From Spironucleus salmonicida (taxonomy: Eukaryota; Fornicata; Diplomonadida; Hexamitidae): a stretch of DNA of 64,000 nt. Of the stretch, positions 54,832 through 64,000 are shown piece after piece; the stretch's first letter is position 1, and each line of letters begins with the position of its first letter. A program made the position numbers and the translations under genes. Location of the stretch: contig CM035317.1 of assembly GCA_000497125.2 (NCBI GenBank), positions 522,001 to 586,000 on the forward strand, written 5' to 3'. The notes under the pieces are model-generated. The model searched no databases, had not been told where the DNA came from, and was given only the letters and a program-made list of their open reading frames with translations.

Positions 54832-57800
54832 TCACTTAACGAAAACAACAGCGAACAGACATACGACCAAAAATCCACATGCTACTTTTAACGTCACTAG
54901 CTGCTCTTAAACTTTTTCGCTAGACAATCTGAGCTCAGAATTCTCATTTTCTAACTCGTCCCTTTTCAAAATAAGCTCTAAGTTTGCATTCTTCAGCAGC
55001 TAGCTTTTACCTTCTAAATTTCGTTAGTGCATAGACGCATGCAATGAGGAATGGAAAACTGAATTTGAATTGATATTGGTGTTTTAATCCTCACCAATTG
55101 ACATTTAAAGTTATGAGTTTTACTCTTTCAACTGCAAAAGTTGATTTTTAAGATATCTAATTTCGTCTAAAAGTGACGAATTTACTGCCTAGTAGTCATT
55201 TTGAACCTGCTAATCCTTCAAATCGTAAATTTATTTCGATTATTCTGCCGCCAAAACTTCTAGCCTAGCAACATTTTGACACTTTCTCTCAAGTTATAAA
55301 ATATATTCTGTAAGTTGTAAAATTTTACTTTCAAAAATTTCTATTTATTCATTTTGAATTTGAATTTTTGCTCCTTGATTTTATTTAATTTCAAGCAAAT
55401 CTTGATTTTACAAATTCAAATCTTCCAAATCTCTGTTCAATTGAAGTTCTCTCTCTGCATGCAATTTAATGAAATTTTGAACATGCTAAAGTTATCTTTG
55501 TTGTTCTTCCAGGAACATTTAAAGGCGCGAGTCTGTTTGTGATGCAATAAGCGTTTGGGAATGCATTATTGACTATGCGAGCTGTTCATTAATTTAGTCG
55601 AATTCTAGCATTCTGTCATTGTTTGCAGTTGAAAGAGTCAGTATTTCATTAGATTCGTCGAGTGTTTCTGGTTAGAAATTATCAGGTTCTTGGATTTAAT
55701 TTATCCCCTCAAGGTCAAACTCAGCAAGAGTTTCGATGTCATTTTGGTAGTCTTTTATGGGCTAGTTACTTGAGTTCTGCTCGGGTACGTGATCCTCGGA
55801 CTTCTGCTCGGGTACGTCAACTTCGGACTTCTGCTCGGGTACGTCAACATCGGACTTCTGCTCGGACTTCTGCTCTGGTACGTCAACTTCGGACTTCTGC
55901 TCGGGTACGTGATCCTCGGACTTCTGCTCGGGTACGTCAACTTCGGACTTCTGCTCGGACTTCTGCTCGGGTACGTCAACTTCGGACTTCTGCTCGGGTA
56001 CGTCAACATCGGGCTTCTGCTCGGACTTCTGCTCTGGTACGTCAACTTCGGACTTCTGCTCGGACTTCTGCTCGGGTACGTCAACTTCGGACTTCTGCTC
56101 GGACTTCTGCTCTGGTACGTCAACTTCGGACTTCTGCTCGGGTACGTCAACATCGGGCTTCTGCTCGGACTTCTGCTCTGGTACGTCAACTTCGGACTTC
56201 TGCTCGGGTACGTGATCCTCGGACTTCTGCTCGGGTACGTCAACTTCGGACTTCTGCTCGGACTTCTGCTCGGGTACGTCAACTTCGGACTTCTGCTCGG
56301 ACTTCTGCTCTGGTACGTCAACTTCGGACTTCTGCTCGGGTACGTGATCCTCGGACTTCTGCTCGGGTACGTCAACTTCGGGCTTCTGCTCTGGTACGTG
56401 ATCCTCGGACTTCTGCTCGGGTACGTCAACTTCGGACTTCTGCTCGGGTACGTCAACATCGGACTTCTGCTCGGGTACGTGATCCTCGGACTTCTGCTCG
56501 GGTACGTCAACATCGGGCTTCTGCTCGGACTTCTGCTCGGGTACGTCAACTTCGGACTTCTGCTCGGGTACGTGATCCTCGGACTTCTGCTCGGGTACGT
56601 CAACTTCGGACTTCTGCTCGGACTTCTGCTCGGGTACGTCAACTTCGGACTTCTGCTCGGGTACGTGATCCTCGGACTTCTGCTCGGGTACGTCAACATC
56701 GGACTTCTGCTCGGGTACGTCAACATCGGACTTCTGCTCGGGTACTTCCTCCTCGGACTTCTGCTCTGGTACGTCAACATCGGACTTCTGCTCCGGTACG
56801 TCATCCTCGGACTTCTGCTCTGGTACGTCAACTTCGGACTTCTGCTCTGGTACTTCCTCCTCGGACTTCTGCTCTGGTACGTCATCCTCGGACTTCTGCT
56901 CGGGTACGTCATCCTCGGACTTCTGCTCGGACTTCTGCTCGGGTACGTCAACTTCGGACTTCTGCTCGGGTACGTCAACTTCGGACTTCTGCTCGGGTAC
57001 GTGATCCTCGGACTTCTGCTCTGGTACGTCAACTTCGGACTTCTGCTCGGACTTCTGCTCGGGTACGTCAACTTCGGACTTCTGCTCGGGTACGTGATCC
57101 TCGGACTTCTGCTCTGGTACGTCAACTTCGGACTTCTGCTCGGACTTCTGCTCTGGTACGTCAACTTCGGACTTCTGCTCTGGTACGTCAACTTCGGACT
57201 TCTGCTCGGGTACGTGATCCTCGGACTTCTGCTCGGGTACGTCAACATCGGACTTCTGCTCCGGTACGTCATCCTCGGACTTCTGCTCTGGTACGTCAAC
57301 TTCGGACTTCTGCTCTGGTACTTCCTCCTCGGACTTCTGCTCTGGTACGTCATCCTCGGACTTCTGCTCGGGTACGTCATCCTCGGACTTCTGCTCTGGT
57401 ACGTCAACATCGGACTTCTGCTCTGGTACGTCATCCTCGGACTTCTGCTCGGACTTCTGCTCGGGTACGTGATCCTCGGACTTCTGCTCGGGTACGTGAT
57501 CCTCGGACTTCTGCTCGGGTACGTCATCCTCGGACTTCTGCTCGGGTACGTCAACTTCGGACTTCTGCTCGGGTACGTGATCCTCGGACTTCTGCTCTGG
57601 TACGTCAACTTCGGACTTCTGCTCGGGTACGTGATCCTCGGACTTCTGCTCTGGTACGTCAACTTCGGACTTCTGCTCGGGTACGTCAACATCGGACTTC
57701 TGCTCGGGTACGTCATCCTCGGACTTCTGCTCCGGTACGTCAACTTCGGACTTCTGCTCTGGTACGTCATCCTCGGACTTCTGCTCTGGTACGTCATCCT

Positions 57801-58311
57801 CGGACTTCTGCTCGGATACTTGCTCCTCATCATGATTTTCATTAATAATATCTTCTTAATAATATTAGTCTTAATTTAAGACTTGATTTGAATCTTAAAT
57901 TATGTTAGCCTAGACATCAGTATTTATGAAATTTTCTATCTCTAATTTTTACATTTTAGTATCAATAAGATCGCTAAGATCGTTAGTATTATGAGACTAT
58001 TATAGTCGTTTAGAATGTTAGGCAATGTCATCTGAGTCAATTGTTTCATCATTAGGGTCTTTTTAAAGAGGAGATCCAAAATCTATAAAATTAAGATTGT
58101 TACTTTAATTTATTTCTTCTCCCATCTAATTTTCTGAACCAAGTTGAACATTTACTGTAGTATCATCAGAGTTTTCAGCCGGAGTTTGTTCAATAGGTTC
58201 AGTAGTGATATCGTCTGTTAATACAACTTACTATTTTATATCTTCTGCTGGCTATTCCTCGTTAATTTAACTAACGGTATAATCCTAATCGTCACTTCCA
58301 AAGTCTGACAT
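54832..58311 (-). CDS. Tail-anchored protein with a 680-residue acidic repeat domain and coiled coil
   Basis: 1159 residues from ATG 58311 to TGA 54832-54834, one frame with many TAR codons as Gln in its unique parts. Residues 1-160 are acidic and Gln/Asn-rich. Residues about 160-845 are tandem SEVDVPEQK / SEDDVPEQK / SEDHVPEQK units of 9 residues, with 4-residue SEQK truncations. Residues about 850-1130 are a coiled coil (for example QNFIKLHAERELQLNRDLED). The last 20 residues, KVACGFLVVCLFAVVFVK, form a C-terminal membrane anchor. This architecture resembles golgin-type tethers or other tail-anchored scaffolds; the role is inference. Other frames through the repeat are also open, on both strands, but only this one joins start, unique ends and stop. 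Confidence 0.87.
55770..57825 (-). repeat. 27-bp coding minisatellite (9-residue acidic repeat)
   Basis: About 2 kb of 27-bp units (15 with the TACGT variant part, 12 with CAGAAGTCCGAG) and 12-bp truncated units, all multiples of 3, so length change keeps the frame. Variation is limited to a few positions (GTT GAC, GAT GAC, GAT CAC, CCC/CCA). Encoded on the minus strand as V-P-E-Q-K-S-E-(V/D)-(D/H). Confidence 0.93.
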
Positions 58312-58442
58312 TTTAGTTGGTATTAATATTATTATAATATATGCATAAATATTTTATTTATATTAAAATTTACATTATATGTTTATAAATTATATAATAA
58401 AATTAATATCAAAATTTAATAATCGATTAATTTACATCACTT

Positions 58443-60008
58443 TCAGATAAACTCAAACCAATTATTATGCTAACTCGCCATTAGTTAAGCTATACTTCCT
58501 TCCAAATACTCAGTTTACTAACTTTCAATCATTTTAGCATTAAAATCTCGTTTATTAGTTTACTTTTTTAATCTTAACTAAACAGCAGGTTGATCATCTA
58601 TCAAAAGCTTGCTAGTAATTATTTAATTCGGCTCATAATAGTCAAATTTTCGTGCTTTGAAAGAATGGGCCTTCTATCCTTACACATATTTTTATTTATG
58701 CTGTTAAATATCATTGAAAATGCTATTCTTCAATTCTTTCACTTTTTACTCATTAAATGTATGATTTGACGTCCTAGATAAGTTGAGTTTGTTTTCAATT
58801 TATTGTATTCTCGAATTAATCATTTTTTATTTTGGGGATATTTGATATGGTTTCATAATTTAATCTAAAACAATTGAGTGCTTCATAGATGAAATACTCT
58901 TTTAAGTTTGTATATTTGGTTACTACTATATGGTAAAAGGTATAACTTTTGTATTGTTTGGATTATTTAAAGTAGTAAATTCTTCTTAGCAAAGTTTTTT
59001 CGTAAAACTTTAATCTCCTTAATTTTGAGTATTTAACCTTATAGATTCATTAAAATGTTTCTTCTAAGTTTAGTTAAAAGATGTTTACCTGACCCCAATT
59101 ATATCTTATTATGAACTTATAGTGGCAAACGAATTTGTCCTATTACCTCTTCTTGCCTGAGTAAAAGGCAAAGCCTTGCATTTGCTAGGATTATGAAGAT
59201 TTGTAAATTCGTCCTAGCATAATTTTCTAGTAAGCTAATGCTCTAGGGAAGGGTCTGGATTCTAATTTATTGTACCGCTAAAGTACTTTTTAGTTTCATT
59301 AAACTACTTCGTAGAAACGCTCTCACGGATAGCCTGCTGGTCGCCTCCACCGTAGCTGACATTCCTATTAACAGAATAATCAAAAGTATTAGCTATCATT
59401 TTGCTTTACTGCGAAACTCCATTTTCTTGCTTTTGCAAAACCTGCTGACCCGAACGCTTAGGCGCTTAAACCCCCAAAACTTCGCCCGGCCGCATCTCTT
59501 ATTTTGCGCTAATAATAAACTTATTCGCCGCTTCCTTATCGCCCTGATTCTCTATAAAACTGGCATTTTCGATGTAAATAAGCTCATCGGTGTTAGACAG
59601 AGTATCCCGCGACAGCTCTGGCGAATTTATCTTCAAATTGAGCCGTTCGACGATGTCCTTCTGCTTTTTGTATGTGTTCTTTAGATCAGCCGTCAGCATC
59701 AGCGAGTCTGGGCTTTTAGCGTCGGAAAGCGAGCCGAATACGGCGTTTTCCGGGAAATTCTGCCCACGCTTCGGAAGCATTATCGCGTCGAAATCCGCGG
59801 TATTATTATGGTTGAAACTCTCAATTCGGCGCGGCGCGGTGAGCGCGTGCGTGCCCTGCAGGATGAGCAGATCGGAGAACTTGTCCTCCTTCGGCGGGTC
59901 GAGGCGCAGGTTTTTGGCGACCGACTCCTTCCTGACGTAGGTCGCGTGCTGGCTCTGCTTGTGCACAACTTTGAACGAGTAGGGAATATCAGCCACTTTG
60001 AACGACAT
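58443..60008 (-). CDS. Hypothetical protein with an internal duplication, 521 residues
   Basis: ATG 60008 (MSFKVADIPYSFKVVHKQSQ) to TGA 58443-58445, 522 codons in one frame with many TAR as Gln. The N-terminal third is encoded by GC-richer sequence and the rest by AT-rich. A motif of about 60 residues occurs twice: KLCQDEFTNLHNPSKCKALPFT and KLCQEEFTTLNNPNNTKVIPFT, each preceded by a KKxF...N segment. The C-terminus is basic with QxxxTNKRDF-type sequence. No family is recognised. Its 5' end is divergent to the C' gene with 360 bases between them; its 3' end lies 131 bases from the start of the tail-anchored gene on the same strand. Confidence 0.83.
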
Positions 60009-60368
60009 TTTAAAATTTAGAATTTGGTGCGAATGTGTATATTAGAGTATAATAATAATAATATATAATTGTTTTATTCTACTTGACGAGTAATAAATGT
60101 AAAATAGTAAGGATTTTGCATGTTTTTAGTGATTTTTGGCGTCAGATTTGGGTAGGTAGCGCAGGTTTGTTAGCGGCGTGGAAGACTTCAGATGGCAGGA
60201 ATTGGTGTTTTAGGCGAAATTTGGGGCAGAATGCAGCGATTTCGTTCAAATTTGGGGAGCTCAGATTTGAAATGGGATTAATTTTATATAATGTATAATA
60301 ATAATAATCTTTCCAAATTTGTAAATATTAATATAAATAATATATTATTATATACATTTTCACTCCAA
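60009..60368. other. Divergent intergenic region
   Basis: 360 bases between two divergent genes, with an AT-rich core near 60045-60075 and 60285-60360. It should contain both promoters. It is unrelated to the flank of the other C copy apart from the CCAAATG around the start. Confidence 0.6.
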
Positions 60369-62066
60369 ATGCTGTTTCTGCTGGCGGTGAACATAAACCA
60401 GACGTTCAACGCGTACCAGACCGTGCGCGAGAACTGCTACACGGACGACACCGCGATGACCTACAACCGCAACATCAACCAGATCACGGTGGCGCTGCGC
60501 CCGACGCTCAACCCGGCGTGCTTCGCGCTCCCCCGCGGCATCGAGGCGCAGCTGATGCTGAAGAACGACAAGGTCCCCATCCTCTCCAGGGTGCTAACGG
60601 ACTTCTCGTACGCGAACACCACCGAGATCGTGTTCACGCTGGCGGCCACCTTCGACACGGAGACCTTCGCGGTGCTGACGCTGTTCTCCTACTCCGAGAT
60701 CACGCAGACGCACATCTTCGTGTTCGACGAGCAGAAGTCCGCGCTGGACCAGTGCTACGCGGTGGACTCCACGCTGGAGGTGAACGCGACGTCGCTGAAC
60801 CTCACCGTGACCCCGACGGGGCTGTGCTCGCAGCAGATCGAGACGATAAAGGATGCCACAGACACCACGCTGGTGCTGAACGATCTCACGCAGGTGAACC
60901 TGAACCTCATGGGCACCGTGATCGCCATGAAGCATGCGGACTTCGCGAGCTCGTACGCTACTAAAACTGCCAAGGTGTTCACCATCACCGTGGACGAGGC
61001 GGTGCTGCAGGGCTTCCGGCAGGAGGCGCTCCCGACGGCGACGATCTCGTTCGTGGCGCAGCAGGGCGTCCTCGCGGTCACCTTCACGCACACGGTGGGG
61101 ACCGTCAGCCTGCGCGGTCTGGACCTCAGCAGCCTCGGCGCAGATCTTTCCTTCTACCACCCCAACTACGTCGTGCTGGGGCTCTGGGACGGCGCCTTCC
61201 TCACCCGCGTCGAGAACCACCCCGACTTCGACACGAAGCTGCTCGACCTCTACAACAAGCAGACCTTCACCTCGTACGTGCTGCGGCTCACGGGCGTCCT
61301 GGACGGCGAGGTGCTGAGCCTGCAGACCACCGTCGTCTCGAGAAGCTACGAGGCCCACACCAAGGTGCGCCGCTTCACCTGCACGCAGGGCTCGATGGCC
61401 GAGCAGGAGGCGTGCGCGCGCTTCCACCAGCGGGCGACGCAGACGCAGGCGGCCTTCGTGTACGACACGCTCTTCTACAACGGCAACGCCTTCGTCTTCG
61501 GCGAGGAGGTGCGCCTCTACGAGGTCCCATCCTGCTGGAAGTCCGCCGTCATGCAGCGCGGCGGCAGCCAGCTGTGCGTGCAGCTCATCACGGGCGGCAA
61601 CCTGGACGTCTGCGGCTCGGTGCTGCCCGAGGACGCCGTCGTGCAGACGATGCTCACCTTCCAGTTCATGAACCTGGAGACCGACGAGAACTTCTCCCTG
61701 CCGAAGTTCTACGTGCAGCAGTCCATCCAACTCTCCCGCCGGAACGACCAGTACTGCATCGACTGCGACGCCCTGGCACCGACACAGCGCGGCTACTGCT
61801 ACGCCAACAAGCAGATGCTCGCCGAGAGCAAGGGCAACGTGTACGCGAACGTGATGTTCGACAGCGAGGACCCCGCCTACTTCTTCATGCCGTCGGGGCT
61901 CGTCGTCGTCACGCGCCGCACCAGCAACTTCGACTACACCGGCCAGCACCTCGCCACCTTCCTGGTCGGCGGCGCCTTCATCGCGGCATGCGTGGTCATG
62001 ACCGTGATGGGCATCGTGCAGGTCGTGAAGACCGTCCGGCGCGCCAGGCACAGCAAGAAGAAGTGA
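60369..62066 (+). CDS. Type I membrane protein of unknown family (copy C')
   Basis: 565 residues from ATG 60369 (MLFLLAVNINQTFNAYQ) to TGA. The ectodomain, C-terminal membrane segment and KTVRRARHSKKK tail are the same as in the copy at 53038-54738, with about five residue changes. An in-frame ATG at 60291 would add 26 AT-rich residues (YNNNNLSKFVNIN) and is unlikely. The first residues differ between the copies, so each has its own start region: promoter and start were not part of the duplicated or converted tract. Confidence 0.85.
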   Translation: MLFLLAVNINQTFNAYQTVRENCYTDDTAMTYNRNINQITVALRPTLNPACFALPRGIEAQLMLKNDKVPILSRVLTDFSYANTTEIVFTLAATFDTETFAVLTLFSYSEITQTHIFVFDEQKSALDQCYAVDSTLEVNATSLNLTVTPTGLCSQQIETIKDATDTTLVLNDLTQVNLNLMGTVIAMKHADFASSYATKTAKVFTITVDEAVLQGFRQEALPTATISFVAQQGVLAVTFTHTVGTVSLRGLDLSSLGADLSFYHPNYVVLGLWDGAFLTRVENHPDFDTKLLDLYNKQTFTSYVLRLTGVLDGEVLSLQTTVVSRSYEAHTKVRRFTCTQGSMAEQEACARFHQRATQTQAAFVYDTLFYNGNAFVFGEEVRLYEVPSCWKSAVMQRGGSQLCVQLITGGNLDVCGSVLPEDAVVQTMLTFQFMNLETDENFSLPKFYVQQSIQLSRRNDQYCIDCDALAPTQRGYCYANKQMLAESKGNVYANVMFDSEDPAYFFMPSGLVVVTRRTSNFDYTGQHLATFLVGGAFIAACVVMTVMGIVQVVKTVRRARHSKKK

Positions 62067-62098
62067 CGGAGCGCTTCACTCAGGTCGACATGCACGGG
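60382..62098 (+). repeat. Inverted-repeat arm C' (partner C at 53007-54722)
   Basis: Reverse-complement partner of arm C. Similarity starts at TGGCGGTGAACATAAACC and fades about 30 bases past the stop codon. Confidence 0.93.
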
Positions 62099-62884
62099 AC
62101 ATGTTGCGACATTCAAAATCTAGGTTCTGAATACCGTGAAAGGACCGCCCTCGCTGTACCTAGCACGAGCAGGAATGACTTTATTCGTATGATTCTTCTT
62201 TACTATGAGTTTGCCTTTCATGACTGTGACCGACGAAGACAAACTCCTTATTTTCTAAGCCAGCAACTTTAATTATCAAGCATTATCATAAACGAGAAAT
62301 TGAGTTTTAACAAGATAGTTTTTATTAAAAATCCCAAAATTAAGTATTCCAATGCACTAATTTTCGGAAAATAAGCACGCCGATAAGAATACTTTTCCCG
62401 TATTTCTAACAACTTCCAGTACTCAACTCACTCAACTCACAATCTTCAACTGTAATTTCCTCACCGCTCCATAAAATAACTGATATAACAACTGATATAA
62501 ACATAAAAACTGATATAATGCAAACTACCATATTACAAAGCTCACTTTACCCCCCTTTCAGCTTTCTATTCTGTCCCTTCCCAGCCCTTTAAAACGCAAT
62601 CCCTCGCCGGTTCGCGCTGCAAAACTTTACGTCCTTCGCCGCCATCGCGAAACCTAAAGTACAGTCTCAAGATTTTTTATAGTTGGTGTCAAAACGGAGC
62701 AATTTTGCCCCATTTGGCCCCCAAACGCCTCGAAATTCGCGCAAAAATGGCGGCTCCAGGCGTTGAGGATCGCGTGCAGATTTTAATGTGAAGAGTCGGG
62801 CGCGCGGATAGCGGCTTTCTTGGGATGCAGCTCGAGGTTATGAGGAAAAGCTGCAGACGGAGCGAGCTGACAATACAAAATAAA
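62099..62884. other. Convergent intergenic region
   Basis: 786 bases between the C' gene and the last cysteine-rich gene. Composition is mixed, with GC-richer parts near 62590-62760. Only very short frames occur (for example 14 codons from 62747). No gene is seen. Confidence 0.6.
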
Positions 62885-64000
62885 TCATTAAATCCCGTGG
62901 AAATCTCTTACGACGGTAGGGGCCTTCACAGACATCTTGCGGACTAGGAACACAACGAGCACTACAATTACAGCTAACAGGATGGCAATTGCTATTGAGC
63001 AGCCAATAACAGCAGAGTTTGAGGCCTTAACAAGAGAAAGCTAGCACTGGTCATCATTGCAAACATAACCTTACTCACAAGGCTTGTTATTTGAGCCGCA
63101 AACACACAAAGAACCGTCTTTGTAGATGCTCAAGCCTTCAACACATTAGAGGCATAAGTTTGGCTGTGAAGGGTTGCAAGTATTGCAACCAAAAATAGTC
63201 AAGCATGAAAAATTTGCAACACACTAGAGTTTGGTTGGAGATATAGTGTAGCCAGTATCACACGCATAACAAAGGCGACCATCGCTCCTATAACAGCTTC
63301 TGCAAGACGAAATCATCACGGGATACGTAAGACAAGCATTTTTCTAAGCACAAATATGAGTGTAAGGGGTACATTAATATCCTGATTAACAGGGAAGATT
63401 GCTACCAAGAGCACATTCACAAACAGTTTTCGCTATATTTAAAATAAGTCCATCAGAGCACTTAGCACATTTGGTGTTGTCGGTCTCGTCACAAGCATTA
63501 CAAGAGGTAAGTGTAGAACAAGTTGAAGTAGATTGGCACGCCCCAGCTTTGGTAAGGTAGAAACCTGAGGCACATGCATAGCAATTTTAGTGATTGTTAT
63601 AATCACAGATTTTACAATTATTTATTGTTGACAAACAAGAATTATTAGTCTGGCAAGTCCTGGTTAAAGCTGAGCAGGTTGAACCACTAGGACATTCAGC
63701 TCTACTTTCAGCCACACATTCACAGATCATGCCATCAGATGATGGGTTAAGGTTAGATTAACAAATTCCACATTATGCAGGAGTAATATCACTGCAAGCT
63801 TTACATTTTCTGATTCTTTGACAAGGCTTAAGGCTGATGCAGGCTTTTTCAGTTAAAGAAGGATAATATCCTTCAGCACACTTATAACATTCTGAGTGGT
63901 TGAAATATTTGCATGCAATACAATGAAGAGTACTGAGACATTCGTTAAGTGGTACGCACTTTTTAATCTCTGTTGCACAGCTTTAATTTAAAGGACAAAC
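62885..64000 (-). CDS. Cysteine-rich (CXXC) membrane protein, 5' end outside the window
   Basis: The minus-strand frame is open from the window end to TGA 62885-62887, about 371 codons, with TAA/TAG as Gln. Repeated CXXC and CXC motifs (GCNTCNPSQPNLCLQC, LHCIACKYFNHSECYKC) fill the ectodomain. Near the end a hydrophobic segment (SAVIGCSIAIAILLAVIVVL) precedes a short tail, VRKMSVKAPTVVRDFHGIQ. The architecture is the same as that of the protein at 1-3746, but the tail and the Cys spacing differ and the DNA is more AT-rich. The two are relatives rather than recent copies. The start and signal peptide lie beyond the window. Confidence 0.87.

Noticed and set aside
55662-57845. 727-codon plus-strand frame and 695-codon minus-strand frame (RSP-rich) through the 27-bp repeat
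   Set aside because: They are by-products of a stop-free repeat unit; they lack unique flanking coding sequence. The acidic minus frame joins start, coiled coil, anchor and stop.
1-64000. Ciliate origin, which shares the TAR=Gln code
   Set aside because: The genes sit on a long multigene segment with CXXC-rich single-pass surface proteins and long GC-rich blocks, which fits diplomonads better; not formally excluded.

Overview
ORGANISM AND CODE. The window reads as nuclear DNA of a eukaryote in which TAA and TAG encode glutamine and TGA is the only stop. Read this way, broken frames join into complete, recognisable proteins: a V-ATPase proteolipid, a tyrosine phosphatase, a proteasome alpha subunit, a sugar transporter, a CLN3-like protein, and coiled-coil proteins of up to about 2170 residues. 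This code plus CXXC-rich, VSP/CRMP-like membrane proteins at both ends points to a hexamitid diplomonad (Hexamita, Spironucleus or Trepomonas group). The loose spacing and abundant repeats would suit a repeat-rich genome such as Hexamita inflata, but the species is inference. A standard-code annotation would miss or fragment most genes here.

LAYOUT. 1-3746 is the 3' part of a cysteine-rich membrane protein gene. 3747-17419 is AT-rich and dominated by one 2170-residue coiled-coil gene on the minus strand, with degenerate coding-like sequence downstream of it. 17420-23120 is a GC-rich satellite of 37-bp units. 23121-38181 holds a nucleoside transporter, decayed genes, a polytopic membrane protein, a kelch protein, a sugar transporter, a tyrosine phosphatase, two tRNA-Ala genes, a helical hypothetical protein, a Myb-like protein and a proteasome alpha subunit. 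38664-51668 is an interleaved inverted duplication (A-B-A'-B'): A carries a MATE/MOP-type transporter gene and B carries a SANT/Myb gene, a GC-rich stretch without a clear gene and a CLN3-like gene. A ribosomal P2 gene lies between A and B. 52288-52818 is V-ATPase subunit c. 53007-62098 is a second inverted duplication (C/C') of a type I membrane protein gene, flanking a tail-anchored repeat/coiled-coil protein and a 521-residue hypothetical protein. 62885-64000 is the 3' part of a second cysteine-rich membrane protein gene.

HOW THE GENES RELATE. There are no operons. The set is mainly surface and transport (cysteine-rich proteins, the C/C' proteins, ENT, sugar, MATE-like and CLN3-like transporters, V-ATPase c) plus housekeeping (proteasome, P2, tRNA-Ala). 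Genes fall into two composition classes. GC-rich genes (ENT, MATE-like, C/C', SANT) contain no TAR glutamine codons. AT-rich genes (coiled-coil, kelch, Myb-like, hypothetical) use TAR for most of their glutamines. The long inverted arms make inversion and gene conversion likely.
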